DNA of 64,000 bases from Zopfochytrium polystomum (GCA_025765615.1 JAIVFJ010000266.1:1-64000); one strand, 5' to 3'; positions 19,117-29,818 are shown, counted from the stretch's first letter. Notes: generated from the sequence alone by a model not told the origin. Numbers and translations: made by a program.

Positions 19117-20770
19117 TTAGGCATTGGTGCCGTTACCCTCCTCAACCTCATCGGCCGCCGAAGCCGCCTTTGGCTCGACAGCCTCACTTGGCTTCGACGC
19201 TGTGTCCTCCTCCACCGCTTTCCCAGAATCTCCCTTGGAGTCAACCGGCACTTCTCCCGGTTCACCTTCCCTTTCACCCAATCCCACCACATCACCCGCC
19301 GCGTTCCCATCCACCACACCTGCAACTTTCACATCCACCGCCTCGCCCTTACCCTCATCCCCCGGCACGTCCACACGCACCTCATCGCGTCCCGGACTCC
19401 CCCCGCGCTCGCGGTCGCGGCTTCTGCCCCCTCCGCGGCTCCGACTGCGACTCCCCTCCCCGCCCCGCTGCCCCCGCTCACCACCCCCTCCGCTCCCGCT
19501 CCTCCTCCTCTCCACACTCCTCTCTCTCCTCCCGCCCCGACTCCGGCTGCGGCTGCGCTCCCCGCCTCCCCGGTGGTCTCCGCGCCGACTCCGCGACCTG
19601 GTGCGCCCGCGGCTTCGTCGCCGCGGCGGCGGCGAGTAGTGGTCGTCGCCGCGGTGGCGCGCGATCGGGCTGCGGGTGCGGTGTCGTCGGCGGCTGCGGG
19701 ACCGGCTGCGGGTGCGGTGTCGTCTGCTTCGGCTCCCGTCGCGGGACCTGCTTCGGCTGCGGGTGCGGCGGCGCGGGCTGCGGGATCGGGATCGGGACCT
19801 GGTTCGGGTTCGGCGACTGCCGCGGTGTGGCGACCTGCTGCGAGAGCGGGTGCGGGTGCGGGAGCGGCGACGCGGGGGCGAAGGGGAGCGACGGCGGTGC
19901 AGGTCGTCTTTGCTTGTTGTTGTTGCAGCGCGGTCGCGGGAGGCGTCGCGGGAGCGGCGAGGCGAGCGAGAGCGAGACGCGCGCTTCGCGTCGTCGTCCT
20001 CGACAGCAGCGGTTCGTGGCTCGTCGGCTTCGTCGTCGTCACGTTTCCGTCGTTTGTGCTATTCGAAAGAGAACCGCGTCAGATCCACAACCCCGCCCCC
20101 AAAAGCCCCATCGGCCACCCACACTCACCGGACTCTTTGACGCGCTCCTCTGCTTCTCCTCCGCACTTCTCCTTCGACCGCGCTCGCTCTCCGATCCGTC
20201 GTCCGAATCTGAATCGCTGTTATCGCTGTCGCGATTTCGCTTCTTGTCCTTCTTCTTCCCCTTGCTCTTCTTGTCCTTCTTCTTCTTCTCCTTCTTCTTC
20301 CTCTTCCCGCTGCTGCTCTTTAGCTTCTCCGTCCGCTCGTCGTCAAGTTGTTTGCGGTACTGGGGGGTGTCCACGAAAGGCGATCGGGGGGAGTTAGGAT
20401 GGGCGTTGCGATCCGAGTAAACTCATCGCAACGAGGAGTCTCTTTTTACCTCTTTCATGGCCTTTTCGGAAAACGCGCCGCCCTGCAGCTCCTCCTTTTG
20501 CGCCTTCAGGTTCTTGAGGTCGTCCCATGTGAAGCTCTGCTTGGCGCGCGCCTGGAGGTATTCTCTGCCCCGGGTTGAGGCGGGGGGGGAGGGAGGTAAT
20601 AGAGTCGGGCCAGTTGGGTCAGTGCAGGAAAGAAATAGCGCCCACCCCCACTCCCCCAACTGCTTCTAGACATCAAGCAGAGGAGCCGGATCGGTGTTCC
20701 TGGCCCCGACGATCCGATCGGGTACCGTTTGTGGTATTGGCTGGATCGGCTTCGTTTACCTGATGGACAT
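19117..20770 (-). CDS. FAM133-like Lys/SR-rich nuclear protein
   Basis: Four exons on the minus strand: 20770-20760 (11 nt), 20564-20450, 20359-20129, 20058-19117, giving 432 residues with every junction in frame. The N-terminus has YLQARAKQSFTWDDLK, then an A/MKEYRKQLDDERTEKL segment leading into a long KKKEKKKKDKK block. This order matches the FAM133 family (a YLNRPRPTW-type start, a K..L..R..KL segment, then poly-Lys). The C-terminal half is an Arg-Ser dipeptide-rich region like splicing SR proteins, ending in an acidic, Ala/Glu-rich tail. A nuclear role near pre-mRNA splicing is inferred. Confidence 0.6.
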
Positions 20771-21029
20771 TTGCGCAACGCAATGACCAGCAACTTGTCA
20801 CAGGGAAAGAGTGAACGAATATTTGTGGCGGAACCATGCCGGTTTTCCATTCGATTCTCCGCTCTACCCCCTAAACGCTGCTCGACGGAACTGTACACTT
20901 TTTTTTTTATCATCGTTTTCGACTAGTAGGGAGATACTGCAAAACTGGGAACAGAACCAAACAAGCCAAACCAAATTCATCGCCCTTCCCAGTAAACACC
21001 CCAGCCAACCAACGTGCCCTCGCTCCCTC
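20771..21029. other. Intergenic
   Basis: Between the starts of the FAM133-like gene and the stop of the F-box gene, both on the minus strand. No gene seen. It presumably holds the FAM133-like promoter and the F-box 3' UTR. Confidence 0.5.
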
Positions 21030-21386
21030 TCACGCAATCAACACCTCGTGAAACATCGCCCACGACAACCGCCCGCTCCCAGCCGACGACTCGCGGCCCT
21101 CCATCCCTCGCTCACCACCACCGTCCCCATTCGCCACCGCCGCCGTCGCCGCCTCATCTACCGCCCGCACCCTGCTCGACGCGGGCGAGACTGGCGACCC
21201 CACCTCCTCCTCCGGCGACGGCACCGTCTCGTCACGGACGACGGCGAGCCCGGGATTCAGGGCCTCGCAGGCCTTCCAAGTTTTCGCGCCGACGTCGGGG
21301 CAGTCAAGGGCGACGAGGCGTTTGAGGGCTGGGCACTGGAGGACGAGGGAGAGGAGGAGGGAGTCTGGGAGGCGGCGGAGCCTTTT

Positions 21387-21427
<41 letters not shown>

Positions 21428-22878
21428 CGTTTGGCCGGTCGAATTCAAGTTAGAAGGGAAAATTGTCTCCAAACCGAACCCGCATACCGGAAAATCCCCG
21501 ACACGTTCAGCTCGACCAGCCTGCCGCAAGTCTCCGCGACGCAGCCGAGCGCGCCGGCCTTGACGGTCGAGTAGGACAGGTCCAGGTACTCGAGCGCGCA
21601 CTCGCCACCTGCACACGTCGCCCAACGCCCCAGAACATCCGCGAGGACCGAGTCCTCCAGGTGGCATCCGGACAGCGAGAGGCATCGCAGGCTCGGCAGT
21701 CCGACGGCCAGTGGTGCGCCGTCGGTAGTCGCCGCCGCAGCGTCCAGGTGGGACCGACGCGCCATCAGCTGCAGGTCGTGCCCGACAAAGCGGTGGTCCC
21801 ATCTTGCGCCGTACTCGGTATCCCCCACCGTCGCCGTCACGGTGGTCGACGAGCTCCCCATCGCCTTTGCGCAAACATAGCTGCTACTACTCGACCTCCT
21901 CTTCCCTCCCTTCCCCGCAAAAAACTCGTCCGCCGCCAGCGCGACGGGCGACTCTGCCGGCGGCGAGACGGCGACGGTGGACTGGGCGAACGCGGAGGGC
22001 ATAAAGACGAGCGGGACGGGGACGGTGGCGGCGGAGCGGCGGCGAGTGGTAGTTTGGAACGTTGTCGTTGGCGCGATGGATGGAATCGTTGGCGGCGGCG
22101 GCGAAGGTGTCGGGGGCGCTAGGGAGTCGATGGAGGCGTGCCGGGCGAGGGATGCGGTCGAGCGGCGCTTGAAGCGGCCTCCCGGCGATGACGGCGCGGT
22201 CCTTGCGTGGGCGGGCTTGAGACCAAAGTCCAGGCAGACGAGGCGTGCAGCGATGACGGATGGGTTAAGTGGCACAGTTCGCCTCGGTGTGGAAGGCGAA
22301 GAGGCTGCAGTGGGAGGCGGTGGAGGTGACTCTGTAAGCGGGTCCACCAGCTCGTGTACCTCGTTCGCTTCTGGGCGATCGACGGTTTCAATGTCGGGTG
22401 GGCTGAGGGTGGGCATAGAGACAGAGCGAGCAAAAGAGGAGCGCTGTCTGACACTCTCGAACTGGATGGCGTGGAAGAGAGATCGGGCGGCGAAATGGTG
22501 GAGGCGGGTGTTTGCGAGGAGGCAGGGGAGGAGATCGGAGGGTTTTGGCCCGACGAGGAGCATGATGTGCTCGAGGATCTCTGTGGGGAGTTCGTCGAGA
22601 GCTGTTTGATGTCCGTCTCTGGAGCTGTTCAGGTGGTGGAGATCTGGTGGTGCTTGGTGTGGAGAGGGAGAAGACCCACCCTCTGCGACAGCGGTGGGTC
22701 CATCCAAAGGGGGCTTGGCCGACGAGCAGAAGATCGGGTGAGATCTTGCAGGCTGCTCATCCTGAAGCTTCGATTCTTCGAGGCAGGACGCCGGGGCGAG
22801 GGCGAGGGCGAGGGCGAGGTCGGCGGGGTAAGAAGTTGAGGCGCAGGAGGGATTCTCGTGCCTCGCACTTGCCATCAT
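21030..22878 (-). CDS. F-box / leucine-rich-repeat protein
   Basis: Two exons on the minus strand (22878-21488 and 21381-21030), 580 residues. An F-box lies near residues 85-125 (ALDELPTEILEHIMLLVGPK, then LLPCLLANTRLHHFAARSLF). A long Ser/Pro/Thr-rich linker follows, then LRR-like segments (LPSLRCLSLSGCHLED, ALEYLDLSYSTVKAGAL, LVELNVSGIFR, LKRLVALDCPDVGA). F-box proteins recruit substrates to SCF ubiquitin ligases through the LRR. The start ATGATG lies 43 bp from the divergent CHS5 start. The intron contains a poly(A) run of about 38 nt directly before its 3' splice site. Confidence 0.8.
21388..21425 (-). repeat. Poly(A) tract inside the F-box gene intron
   Basis: About 38 T on the plus strand (A on the transcript) fill most of the 106-nt intron and abut the acceptor ACAAAAG, replacing the usual polypyrimidine tract. 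Confidence 0.8.
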
Positions 22879-22921
22879 TATCGTTTGAAAATTTTCGGAG
22901 ATTCGTGCGCTCCCTCGCGAC
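22879..22921. promoter_or_regulatory. Bidirectional promoter, F-box gene and CHS5
   Basis: Only 43 bp separate the two divergent start codons, so both promoters and 5' UTRs must overlap neighbouring coding sequence or be extremely short. No TATA box is visible in this gap. Confidence 0.5.
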
Positions 22922-23905
22922 ATGGTAAGCATCGCGCGAGGCGCCAGCAAGGGCAACAACAAGGCAGCTAACGAAGCGGATCGGCCGCCCCTCCTGACGG
23001 GAAACACAACGACGCGCAGATCACCGACGTAGTGTCGCAAGAGTTCACGGTCGGCAAGGTCGACGCCGGCATGGCCATCCTGCTGTCGCCGGACCACCAT
23101 CTCATCGAGTTCCCCGCAACCATCCTGCCAGTGAGTTTGTCCGTTCGCCTCTTCAACCTCACATCGACGGCGATCTCTGACACATCCTTTAAAAAAAAAC
23201 GCGGCACAGGATGGCGTGACGACAGGCTCCATCATCAACGTGACGATCGAGCGCAACACGGACGAGGAGCGGCGCAAGCGGGAAGAGTTCCTGGACATGC
23301 AGGAAACAATCTTCCGGCAGTTCTCGAAATGCCCCGAACCGCCCGTCATTTCGCTGCGCTCGCTCACGCAGACGTCCGCCATCATCCAATGGAAGCCCCT
23401 GGTCCTCCACAACGCGGATCTGCGCGGGATCGACATCTACCGCAACGAGCAAAAGCTGTCGTCCCCGTCAGTCCCTCTGATGGCGCAGTCCGCAAAGCTC
23501 TCGGGGATGGACGTGAGCACCGAGTACAAAGTGCAAGTCGTGATCCGAACTTCCGCGGGCGCGTTCCGGTCGAACGTGATCTCCTTCAAAACGCACTCGC
23601 TGGACAACCTGACTGGTATCTGCGTGTCCTTTGGCGCGCTGAGCGGCGGGCCGGGCGAGCTGGATTCCCTTATCGCGCTCCTGTCGCGAGTCGGCGCGCG
23701 GTACACCGACGACCTGTCGACGGACAACACGCACCTGGTGTGCACGTTTGCGAGGGGACCCAAGTACGAGAAGGCGCTCGAGTGGAATATCCCGGCCGTG
23801 TCGCCAGAATTTCTCAAGGCGTGTGAACAGAACGGGAAGGTGATGCCCGCGCACTCGTACTACGTGCAAGGCTCGGGTGCGACGCGGCTGAGCTTGGACA
23901 AGTGA
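22922..23905 (+). CDS. CHS5: Exomer scaffold Chs5 (short form)
   Basis: Three exons: ATG alone (22922-22924), 23020-23130 and 23210-23905, 269 residues. The N-terminal segment (EFTVGKVDAGMAILLSPDHH and LIEFPATILP) matches the Chs5 dimerisation region. An FN3 domain follows (about residues 75-165, with SAIIQWKPL and SSEYKVQV-like strands), then a BRCT domain (about 175-260, with GARYTDDLSTDNTHLVC and PAVSPEFLKAC). Chs5 scaffolds exomer, which exports chitin synthase from the trans-Golgi. The yeast protein continues into a long Lys-rich tail, whereas here the stop comes directly after BRCT. The start codon is an exon of its own. Confidence 0.9.
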
Positions 23906-24000
23906 TGTGACTATTGTGTGGTATTGTTTCATCTACCTGGCCGAGGAAAATGTGTCAGTGCTCAATAAAGTATCTGTTTCTTTTGTAATAGTGATATTCG

Positions 24001-24595
24001 AAGAAGTCTACGCCGGGCACAATCGATATAGAATCTGCCAGCATAGTCAACGCAAGCGCCCGCGGCCTCGTGGACCTCCTGCGCTTCCGCTTCGCACACG
24101 CGACCGTCAACCTCGGCTCTGTCATCCCGCCCTTTAGCTTGCACTGGACGCTCCGCCGCTACGAGCCACCGACGACGACCCGCGGTCGCGCCACCCCGGC
24201 GATCGATTGGTGGGAAAAGCTCAAACCCTGCCACAGCGCGATGCGAACCTCGGAGCAAGGCCACGTAGCGGTGCTCCAGTGCAGTGCCTCCACGAATTCG
24301 ATCGTTCGTCGACATTGCCAATGTGAACGTGAACGGAGACTGCATAGACGGCGCTGCTTCCCACGGGCACGCCTCCGTCCTAGACTGGTGGGGACGCAGC
24401 GGGCTCCGCAAGGGCTTCCTTTGTGCAAAGCGCAGGACACGGTGCACGCGGCGATCGGGTCCGGTTCGGCCGGGCGACAATTGGTTACGGTGGTGGATAG
24501 AATACAAAAGAAAGTCCAATGAGATGAGCGACAATGGTGGGCTTGCGAAATCTGGTTATTCAGTAGACACGGAATTGTTGGAGGTTGAATAAAGT
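24001..24595 (+). pseudogene. Trp-Trp repeat gene relic, copy 1
   Basis: IESASIVNASARGLVDLLRF and HATVNLGSVIPPFSLHWTLRR match the N-terminal region of the intact copies at 26876 and 37975. Later WWEKLK, GHVAVLQ and GHASVLDWWGRSGL fragments appear in other frames. The start and the rest of the repeats are lost. Broken and non-functional. Confidence 0.75.
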
Positions 24596-25159
24596 AGATC
24601 AAAGCGAGCGGTCGAAGTTCACCTTATGGTAGCTTTGTCGGAAGGACAGCGGTTGGGACAGCGCATCTGTATTTAACCACCTCGCTGGTATCCCGCGCCA
24701 TAAGCTTTTCAGCTCGTTTACGCGGGGCCTAAAGTTTCATTGTCTTGAAGTCGTGCAAGTGTTGGGCAAATGAAGCCCCGCACACTGCGGCGCTGGCAGC
24801 GTTGGAGCAGACCAGTGTTGTGGAAGGTAATTATTTCGTCTAGCGCACCTCTGCCTTCGCGATGTATCTTTGAGGAGCACAACAGCTTCGTTCAGTGGGC
24901 GATAATGGTGGGCTCAGACATGTCTGTCTTCGCAGTACTGGTGATCCTTGTTTCACCACAAGAGCCAAGTTCGCCACCACCACCAACCACTTTGAAGCTG
25001 GCTAGAGACCCCGCAGAAAAAGTATGGAAAATCAATGATGAAAGAGGAATCAGTTCCGAATATAAGGAATGCACACTGAAAATGAAGTGAAGAAAATGGT
25101 ACGACAAATCACTCGGCATATAACAAGGAAAACCGACGCAGAAAGCCATCATCATCTAC
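24596..25159. other. Intergenic, one weak open frame
   Basis: A 106-codon frame (24770-25090, plus) has one hydrophobic stretch but no recognisable domain or splice context. I do not call it a gene. Confidence 0.4.
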
Positions 25160-26070
25160 TCAGCATCCGTCCTTTCTGCTGCTGCCGCGCCGGTAGACGC
25201 GTCCAGCATGGGGGCGGAAGCGGTTTACGGTAGTGCCGGGCAGCAGCTTGCATGCCTTGTGCGGAATGCTGCCCTTGATAAGCACGACTTCGTGTTCTCT
25301 GGCAGAGCGGAGCGCACGGTTGAACACCCGTTCGTGAGGGGTTAAATCATCGTAGGGGTATTCATTCCCGAGATGTTCCCTCCGCCCGTCGGGGTAGCTG
25401 AGGTCGGCGACTTGTGCTCCTTTGCCGAGCTTTTTCCTGTCAATCTGAGTTGAGTGATACGAAGTTTTCGATTAAGAATGGTGGGGTTTTCTTTGTTGTG
25501 GCTGTTTTTGTTTCGTTAAACAGCTTACCTTCAAAATGCCGTTTCCCTTACCCTCGTTGAAATACTTTGCCGTGTTTGGTTCCGCTGTGGTCGAGATCCA
25601 GTTGGACGGGGCCGGGTGGAAATTGCCAACGTGGCAGGCCATGCACTCCGGCGGTCCACCTTTCGGGCAATCTGGAAAGGGAAGGAGGTTTTGTTTACAG
25701 TTCTTCCCTGCCTTTCCCCCTCATGTCGTCACCTTCCCACCTTCCCCCCCACCCTCTGTCTTAAGCACATACCTGCACACGCATTCCTCGCTTCTCGGGC
25801 TTCGCTGACCGCCGACGCGACGATGGGCTCCTTCTTGTCGAACCTCGCCTTGTCCTCCTTCGACATGGCCCGGTAGACGTACCGGTCTTCGTTCTTGTTT
25901 GCCGGACGGCCGTCGCACGGCTTGCTGCCGCACAGCCCGGGCGACGGCGACGGCGCCGCCATGACGGCCACCGGACCGTCCGCTTCCTGCAGCCAAGGCA
26001 GCTCCGCGGAGAGCTGCTGCAGCGCCAGCGCCAGCAGCAGCAGGAGGGCAAGTCGAGTCATGCGCTTCAT
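25160..26070 (-). CDS. Secreted protein of unknown function
   Basis: Three exons on the minus strand (26070-25773, 25671-25529, 25444-25160), 241 residues with consistent GT-AG junctions. The N-terminus has a clear signal peptide (LALLLLLALALQQLSA). Then follow CGSKPCDGRP, a charged YVYRAMSKEDKARFDKKEP segment and a Cys motif (CADCPKGGPPECMACH) that looks like a small metal- or disulfide-bound loop. The C-terminus has HERVFNRALRSAREHEVVL and GSIPHKACKLLPGTT, ending basic. I do not recognise the family. A relic of the last segment lies at 37530-37660, so the gene was once multicopy. Confidence 0.7.
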
Positions 26071-26875
26071 TGAGAAAGAGTAATGCGGCGCTGAGAGGAA
26101 TGTGGGGTTCTTTTGTTAGTTGGGTTGATTGCGAGCTGCCGAGACATTTTATTCGGAAGAAACGGCGCCCGGCGAGGTTCGGAGTCAAGGCTGAGCCCAT
26201 TACCTCTACTCCGGTTTATCCAAAAACACAGACACACCCAAGCACTTCACACAAACATATTCCATTTCTCTTGTGTTTCGGGTCTGTAGACTGGCTCAGC
26301 CGCGATTGCTGGATCAAAGAACAAATTATGCACCCTTGCTCTGATAATGGACCCTGTTTGGGTAACTCCTTTCATCTGAATTCTTGTCCCCTTACAATCA
26401 AAAATATATTGCGGCGAAGTACAACATTTTAGCGACGGACACGGAGCAGCGGCCATGATCCCCGTCACAACTGTTTGATCCGCCCTGCCGCTTCCGCGCC
26501 ACAAGCTGGACGGATAATCGTCCGCGACCAGAAAGAAGGAAAAGGAAAGTTATGAGAGAGGAGCTGACACTTACGCGCGAGCGAAACTAGTTTCTGTTTG
26601 GATTCTGCCTCGATCCTTGTGTGCTCGTTAACGTGTCCGCTGCCAGTTCTCGCGGGAGGGCGTATTGCAGCACCGCGGCGAGCGGGAGCGCCGGGTTGGC
26701 GTGGAGTCGGCGGGTGGCCGGGGAGGAGAGTTTTTTTTTTTTTTTTTTTTTTCTTTTTCCGACACTTCACGAGGAACGGCGGAAGCCGTTGCTGATTGTA
26801 AAAGTGGTGCAAGGGTTCGGACTCACAGTTCTCGCAAATTCCGTCACGAGACGAGGGGAAGGCGCCCAACACAAC
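26071..26875. other. Intergenic with poly(T) tract
   Basis: Divergent spacer between the secreted-protein gene and the Trp-Trp repeat gene. A 22-nt T-run at 26731-26752 lies about 125 bp upstream of the latter's start. No further gene seen. Confidence 0.5.
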
Positions 26876-28504
26876 ATGGACTCCGCCACGATCGGCGTCC
26901 CGATCTGCTCGTACCTTCCTGGCCGCGATCGCTTCGTCGTCGCAACGCTCTTGCGCCTTCCGTCGGTCCAGGCGCTATCGCTGTACTCGATTGAATCCGC
27001 CGGGATCGCACCCGCAAGCTCCCGCGGCGACATTGATCTTCTCCGCTTCCGGCTCAGGCACGCCACAGTCAAGCTCGGGTCGATCAGCCCGCCACGGACG
27101 CTGTGCTGGACGCTCAAGCGGGCCGAAGTGCCGACGGATCTTGGGCCAATGACGATCGAGTACTGGGCAACGCATCGAGTGGAGTTGGGAGTCATGAACG
27201 CTTCGGAAACGGGTCTCGTCGATGTGCTGCAGTTCTGGAAGGACTTTGGCGGAGGCGTGATCGACATGAAGAACGTCGCCAACCAATGTGTTGACGTTGC
27301 AGTACGACATGGTTGCGTGGAAACGCTGGAGTGGTGGAGGACAAGCGGTTTCCCTGTTGACTGGACGCGAGGCCACCGGACGCAGTCTGCGTCCGAGTTG
27401 GGACACTTGAACGTCTTGCAGTGGTGGAAACAGCATTCGTTGCCACTGGGATATATAAAGTTTGCGATCGAGTATGCTGCCGGCTCAGGCTCTATCCCAG
27501 TACTAGAGTTTTGGAGGGACACCGTGCAGGACTTCCCTGCTCTCTGCAACTCTGCGCCCGCTGTTCAGAAAGGACACATAGAGGTCTTGGAGTGGTTCCG
27601 GGCTTCTGGCTTTCCCATCAGCGCCGATTCTCCCAAGATAGCCACTCGCGCCGATGAAGCTATAGTCTTGGAGTGGCTGCTGCACTGCGGGTTACCTATG
27701 AATTGGGACGAGGATCGCTTGAGGCCCGTGTTGAACGACGTCTGCCACCAAGCTTGTGATCAGGCGGCGCGGTGGTTTCATGCCCATCAAGAACTCAAAG
27801 TCGTGGGAAGTCCTGTAAACATGCAAGAAGCGTGCAGGAATGGTGCAATAGGAATCTTGGACTATCTAGTGGATACGGGACTTGAAAGCAGGTGGCATGA
27901 TGTGTGTTTGGTGGGTGCTGCTGCTGGGGGCCACTTAAATGTGTTTGAATGGCGTCTGAACCGCATCCGTGCGCCGTTACTCTCAATGGATGAGGACGTT
28001 TTGGCCGCTGTTACATTCAAAGCAAGCAGCCATGGTCATGTTAAGGTTCTCCAGTGGTTGAAAGACCATGGAGTCCCAGTGCCTTCCACTCAGGACGCAA
28101 TTCACGCCGCCTGCAAGAACGTCGCTGTTCTCCAGTGGTTTCAAGAAAACACAGCAGTGTTCAGCTTCAAATCGGACATTGTCGTGGACAAATCGATCGG
28201 CAATCTTACTATCCTGCAATGGTGGAAGCAGAGCGGCTTCGACGTCGACTGGCCACACTCTGTGTGCATGCATACAATTTGTTTGAGGGCGACGAATACT
28301 GCGGAAGTTCTTCAGTGGTGGAAAGAAAGTGGAGCTGGTTTCTACAACGTGGCCAGGGCAACTGCTTATTTGGTCAAAAAGCAAAATATTCCAGCGTTGG
28401 ATTGGGTGAAAGTTAGTGGACTGACAATAACCAAGCCTGAAGAATTTCAACACCTTGATCAATACTTACGATGGTGGAGGGAAGACCAGGAAAGGAATGA
28501 CTGA
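26876..28504 (+). CDS. Trp-Trp ankyrin-like repeat protein, subfamily 1, intact
   Basis: A single-exon frame of 542 residues. The N-terminal module (about 1-85) has ICSYLPGRDRFVVATLLRLP and VQALSLYSIESAGIA, possibly an F-box-like helical segment (inference). The rest is about 13 degenerate repeats of roughly 30-35 residues carrying VLQWWKQ/LEWWRTSGFPVDW, VLEWFRASGF and VLQWWKESG. These have the G-H-V/L-x-V-L-x-W register of ankyrin-like repeats, with Trp pairs replacing the usual Leu-Leu. The start fits the conserved MDSATI opening shared with the pseudogene at 35427. No signal peptide. A protein-binding scaffold is inferred. Confidence 0.8.
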   Translation: MDSATIGVPICSYLPGRDRFVVATLLRLPSVQALSLYSIESAGIAPASSRGDIDLLRFRLRHATVKLGSISPPRTLCWTLKRAEVPTDLGPMTIEYWATHRVELGVMNASETGLVDVLQFWKDFGGGVIDMKNVANQCVDVAVRHGCVETLEWWRTSGFPVDWTRGHRTQSASELGHLNVLQWWKQHSLPLGYIKFAIEYAAGSGSIPVLEFWRDTVQDFPALCNSAPAVQKGHIEVLEWFRASGFPISADSPKIATRADEAIVLEWLLHCGLPMNWDEDRLRPVLNDVCHQACDQAARWFHAHQELKVVGSPVNMQEACRNGAIGILDYLVDTGLESRWHDVCLVGAAAGGHLNVFEWRLNRIRAPLLSMDEDVLAAVTFKASSHGHVKVLQWLKDHGVPVPSTQDAIHAACKNVAVLQWFQENTAVFSFKSDIVVDKSIGNLTILQWWKQSGFDVDWPHSVCMHTICLRATNTAEVLQWWKESGAGFYNVARATAYLVKKQNIPALDWVKVSGLTITKPEEFQHLDQYLRWWREDQERND

Positions 28505-28668
28505 AGATATTGTCTATACAACTTTTGATTTGATCATCCCTTTCACTCCCACATTTCCAAATTGAAAGCAAAATACACTTTTGCCACAGATTCTTTGCTT
28601 CAATCCCACTTTTTCTCGAACGCATGTAGTCCGCGGAACCCCTGTGTTAGTCGAAACTGACCGGTTAG

Positions 28669-28770
28669 CAGCAAGAGGCACTAGATGGACCTGAACCTAT
28701 TGTGACTGTCAGTTATCATTCTCACAATGCTCATGGGGAGAGCAAGCCACTGTCAATGCAGATCCCGAAG
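28669..28770 (+). repeat. Dispersed repeat, copy 1
   Basis: GTTAGCAGCAAGAGGCACTA... to ...GCAAGCCACTGTCAATGCAGA matches 29714-29818 with few differences. In the second copy it follows directly on a residual open frame, so this is a fragment of one repeated element. Confidence 0.8.
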
Positions 28771-28799
28771 TAGTAATACTCAACAGAGGCACTGACGGA

Positions 28800-29060
28800 C
28801 GCAACAACCCATCGCAATCCTTATCAACTCATACCTTCCGCGCCGTGTCCGCTTCGTCTTCGCGACACTCCTGCGCCACTCGCACTCCACTTGATCAAAT
28901 CCGCCGACATCTTTTCATTCCTTCGTGGTCGAAAGAACCGAACTTGATTGGGCGACCCCAATTTTTTGCGGTGGTGGAAGCAAAGTCAAGAACACCCAGA
29001 GGCATACAATACTTCGTTCTCGTTCAATTGGAGCAACGATTGCAGCCAACCTCGTGAATT
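28800..29060 (+). pseudogene. Trp-Trp repeat gene relic, copy 2
   Basis: A start fragment (YLPRRVRFVFATLLRHS at about 28830-28885) is followed, after a deletion, by FLRWWKQSQEHPEAYNTSF (about 28955-29010). Only the two ends of the gene survive. Confidence 0.6.
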
Positions 29061-29400
29061 TGAATTTAAAAAAAGAGGTGAAGGCCAAAGACAGATGAAA
29101 TTCGAACCTCGCACAATATGCCGAGCGGATAGGCAGGGCGTTCTCAAGCCGATCACGAGCCCCCGCAGCTCGACCTCAGCAACAAGGCGAGTGGCAATGC
29201 CGTTCCTCGTTTTGCCCACTACCGGCACGCAGATTTGCGGCAGCGTCTGACCGTCGCCGTCGCCGTTGCCGCCGCCGGACAGCTGGCCTCGCTCTTGGTC
29301 CAGGACTCCCACGAACAACGTCATGTGCCAACTCTCCTGTGGCCATCACGATAGTGCAGGACCATACCTGTTTGGACCCAATCGAACGAGTCGGCAACGT
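28986..29400 (-). pseudogene. 2H phosphoesterase relic
   Basis: The minus strand reads HMTLFVGVLDQERGQLSGG and later RNGIATRLVAEVELRGL, close to HMTLFSGVLDQERG and RDGIALRLAAADE in the intact 2H gene at 14582. The H-x-T-x half-site is present, but the second motif and most of the domain are lost and the frame shifts upstream. A decayed duplicate. Confidence 0.75.
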
Positions 29401-29463
29401 CGGTCAGATTGTTGATGTGAGGCAATGCAGTCGTTCAAAGAGTGGGAGATGATAAAGACCTTT

Positions 29464-29752
29464 CTACTGTTCTTTGCTCCATAATGCTGCGAACACTGGA
29501 GGTGGAGGTGAAACATTCAGACTCCTTTCTGGAGGCAAGCATGTCAGCTGCTCATTGGAGTTTGTCCATATCAGCATCAACTTTGACTCTGAGCGATTTG
29601 ATGTGATGACGCAAGCTGCTGATGCCCCAGATGAAATCACTGCTGCAGACTCAACATTGCTCAAACTGTACATGAAAAGAGATATGAATGCTCTGTATGC
29701 CATGTTAGGCGGAACTGACTGGTTAGCAGCAAGAGGCACAAGACGGACCTGA
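29464..29752 (+). other. Residual open frame, unknown
   Basis: About 90 codons with protein-like composition (CSLEFVHISINFDSERFDVM and QAADAPDEITAADSTLLKLY). It has no start context of its own and runs into the dispersed repeat at 29714. It lies next to a Helitron helicase remnant and is probably part of the same mobile element. I do not recognise a domain. Confidence 0.4.
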
Positions 29753-29818
29753 ACCTATTGCGACTGTCAGTTATCGTTCTCACGATGCCCATGGGAGAGC
29801 AAGCCACCGCCAATGCAG
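29714..29818 (+). repeat. Dispersed repeat, copy 2
   Basis: Second copy of the element at 28669-28770, about 1.05 kb downstream in the same orientation. Confidence 0.8.

Noticed and set aside
19066..20420. Two 443-residue plus-strand open frames
   Set aside because: They are antisense to the SR-rich exons of the FAM133-like gene. GC-rich Arg/Ser codons leave all frames open, and splice sites and homology support only the minus strand.
20423..20659. Alternative N-terminus of the FAM133-like gene from an upstream ATG on the minus strand
   Set aside because: That frame reads through the intron. Splicing the 11-nt first exon gives the family-like start and keeps all junctions in frame.
24770..25090. 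106-codon plus-strand open frame
   Set aside because: No homology, no splice context and mixed composition. A chance frame is as likely.
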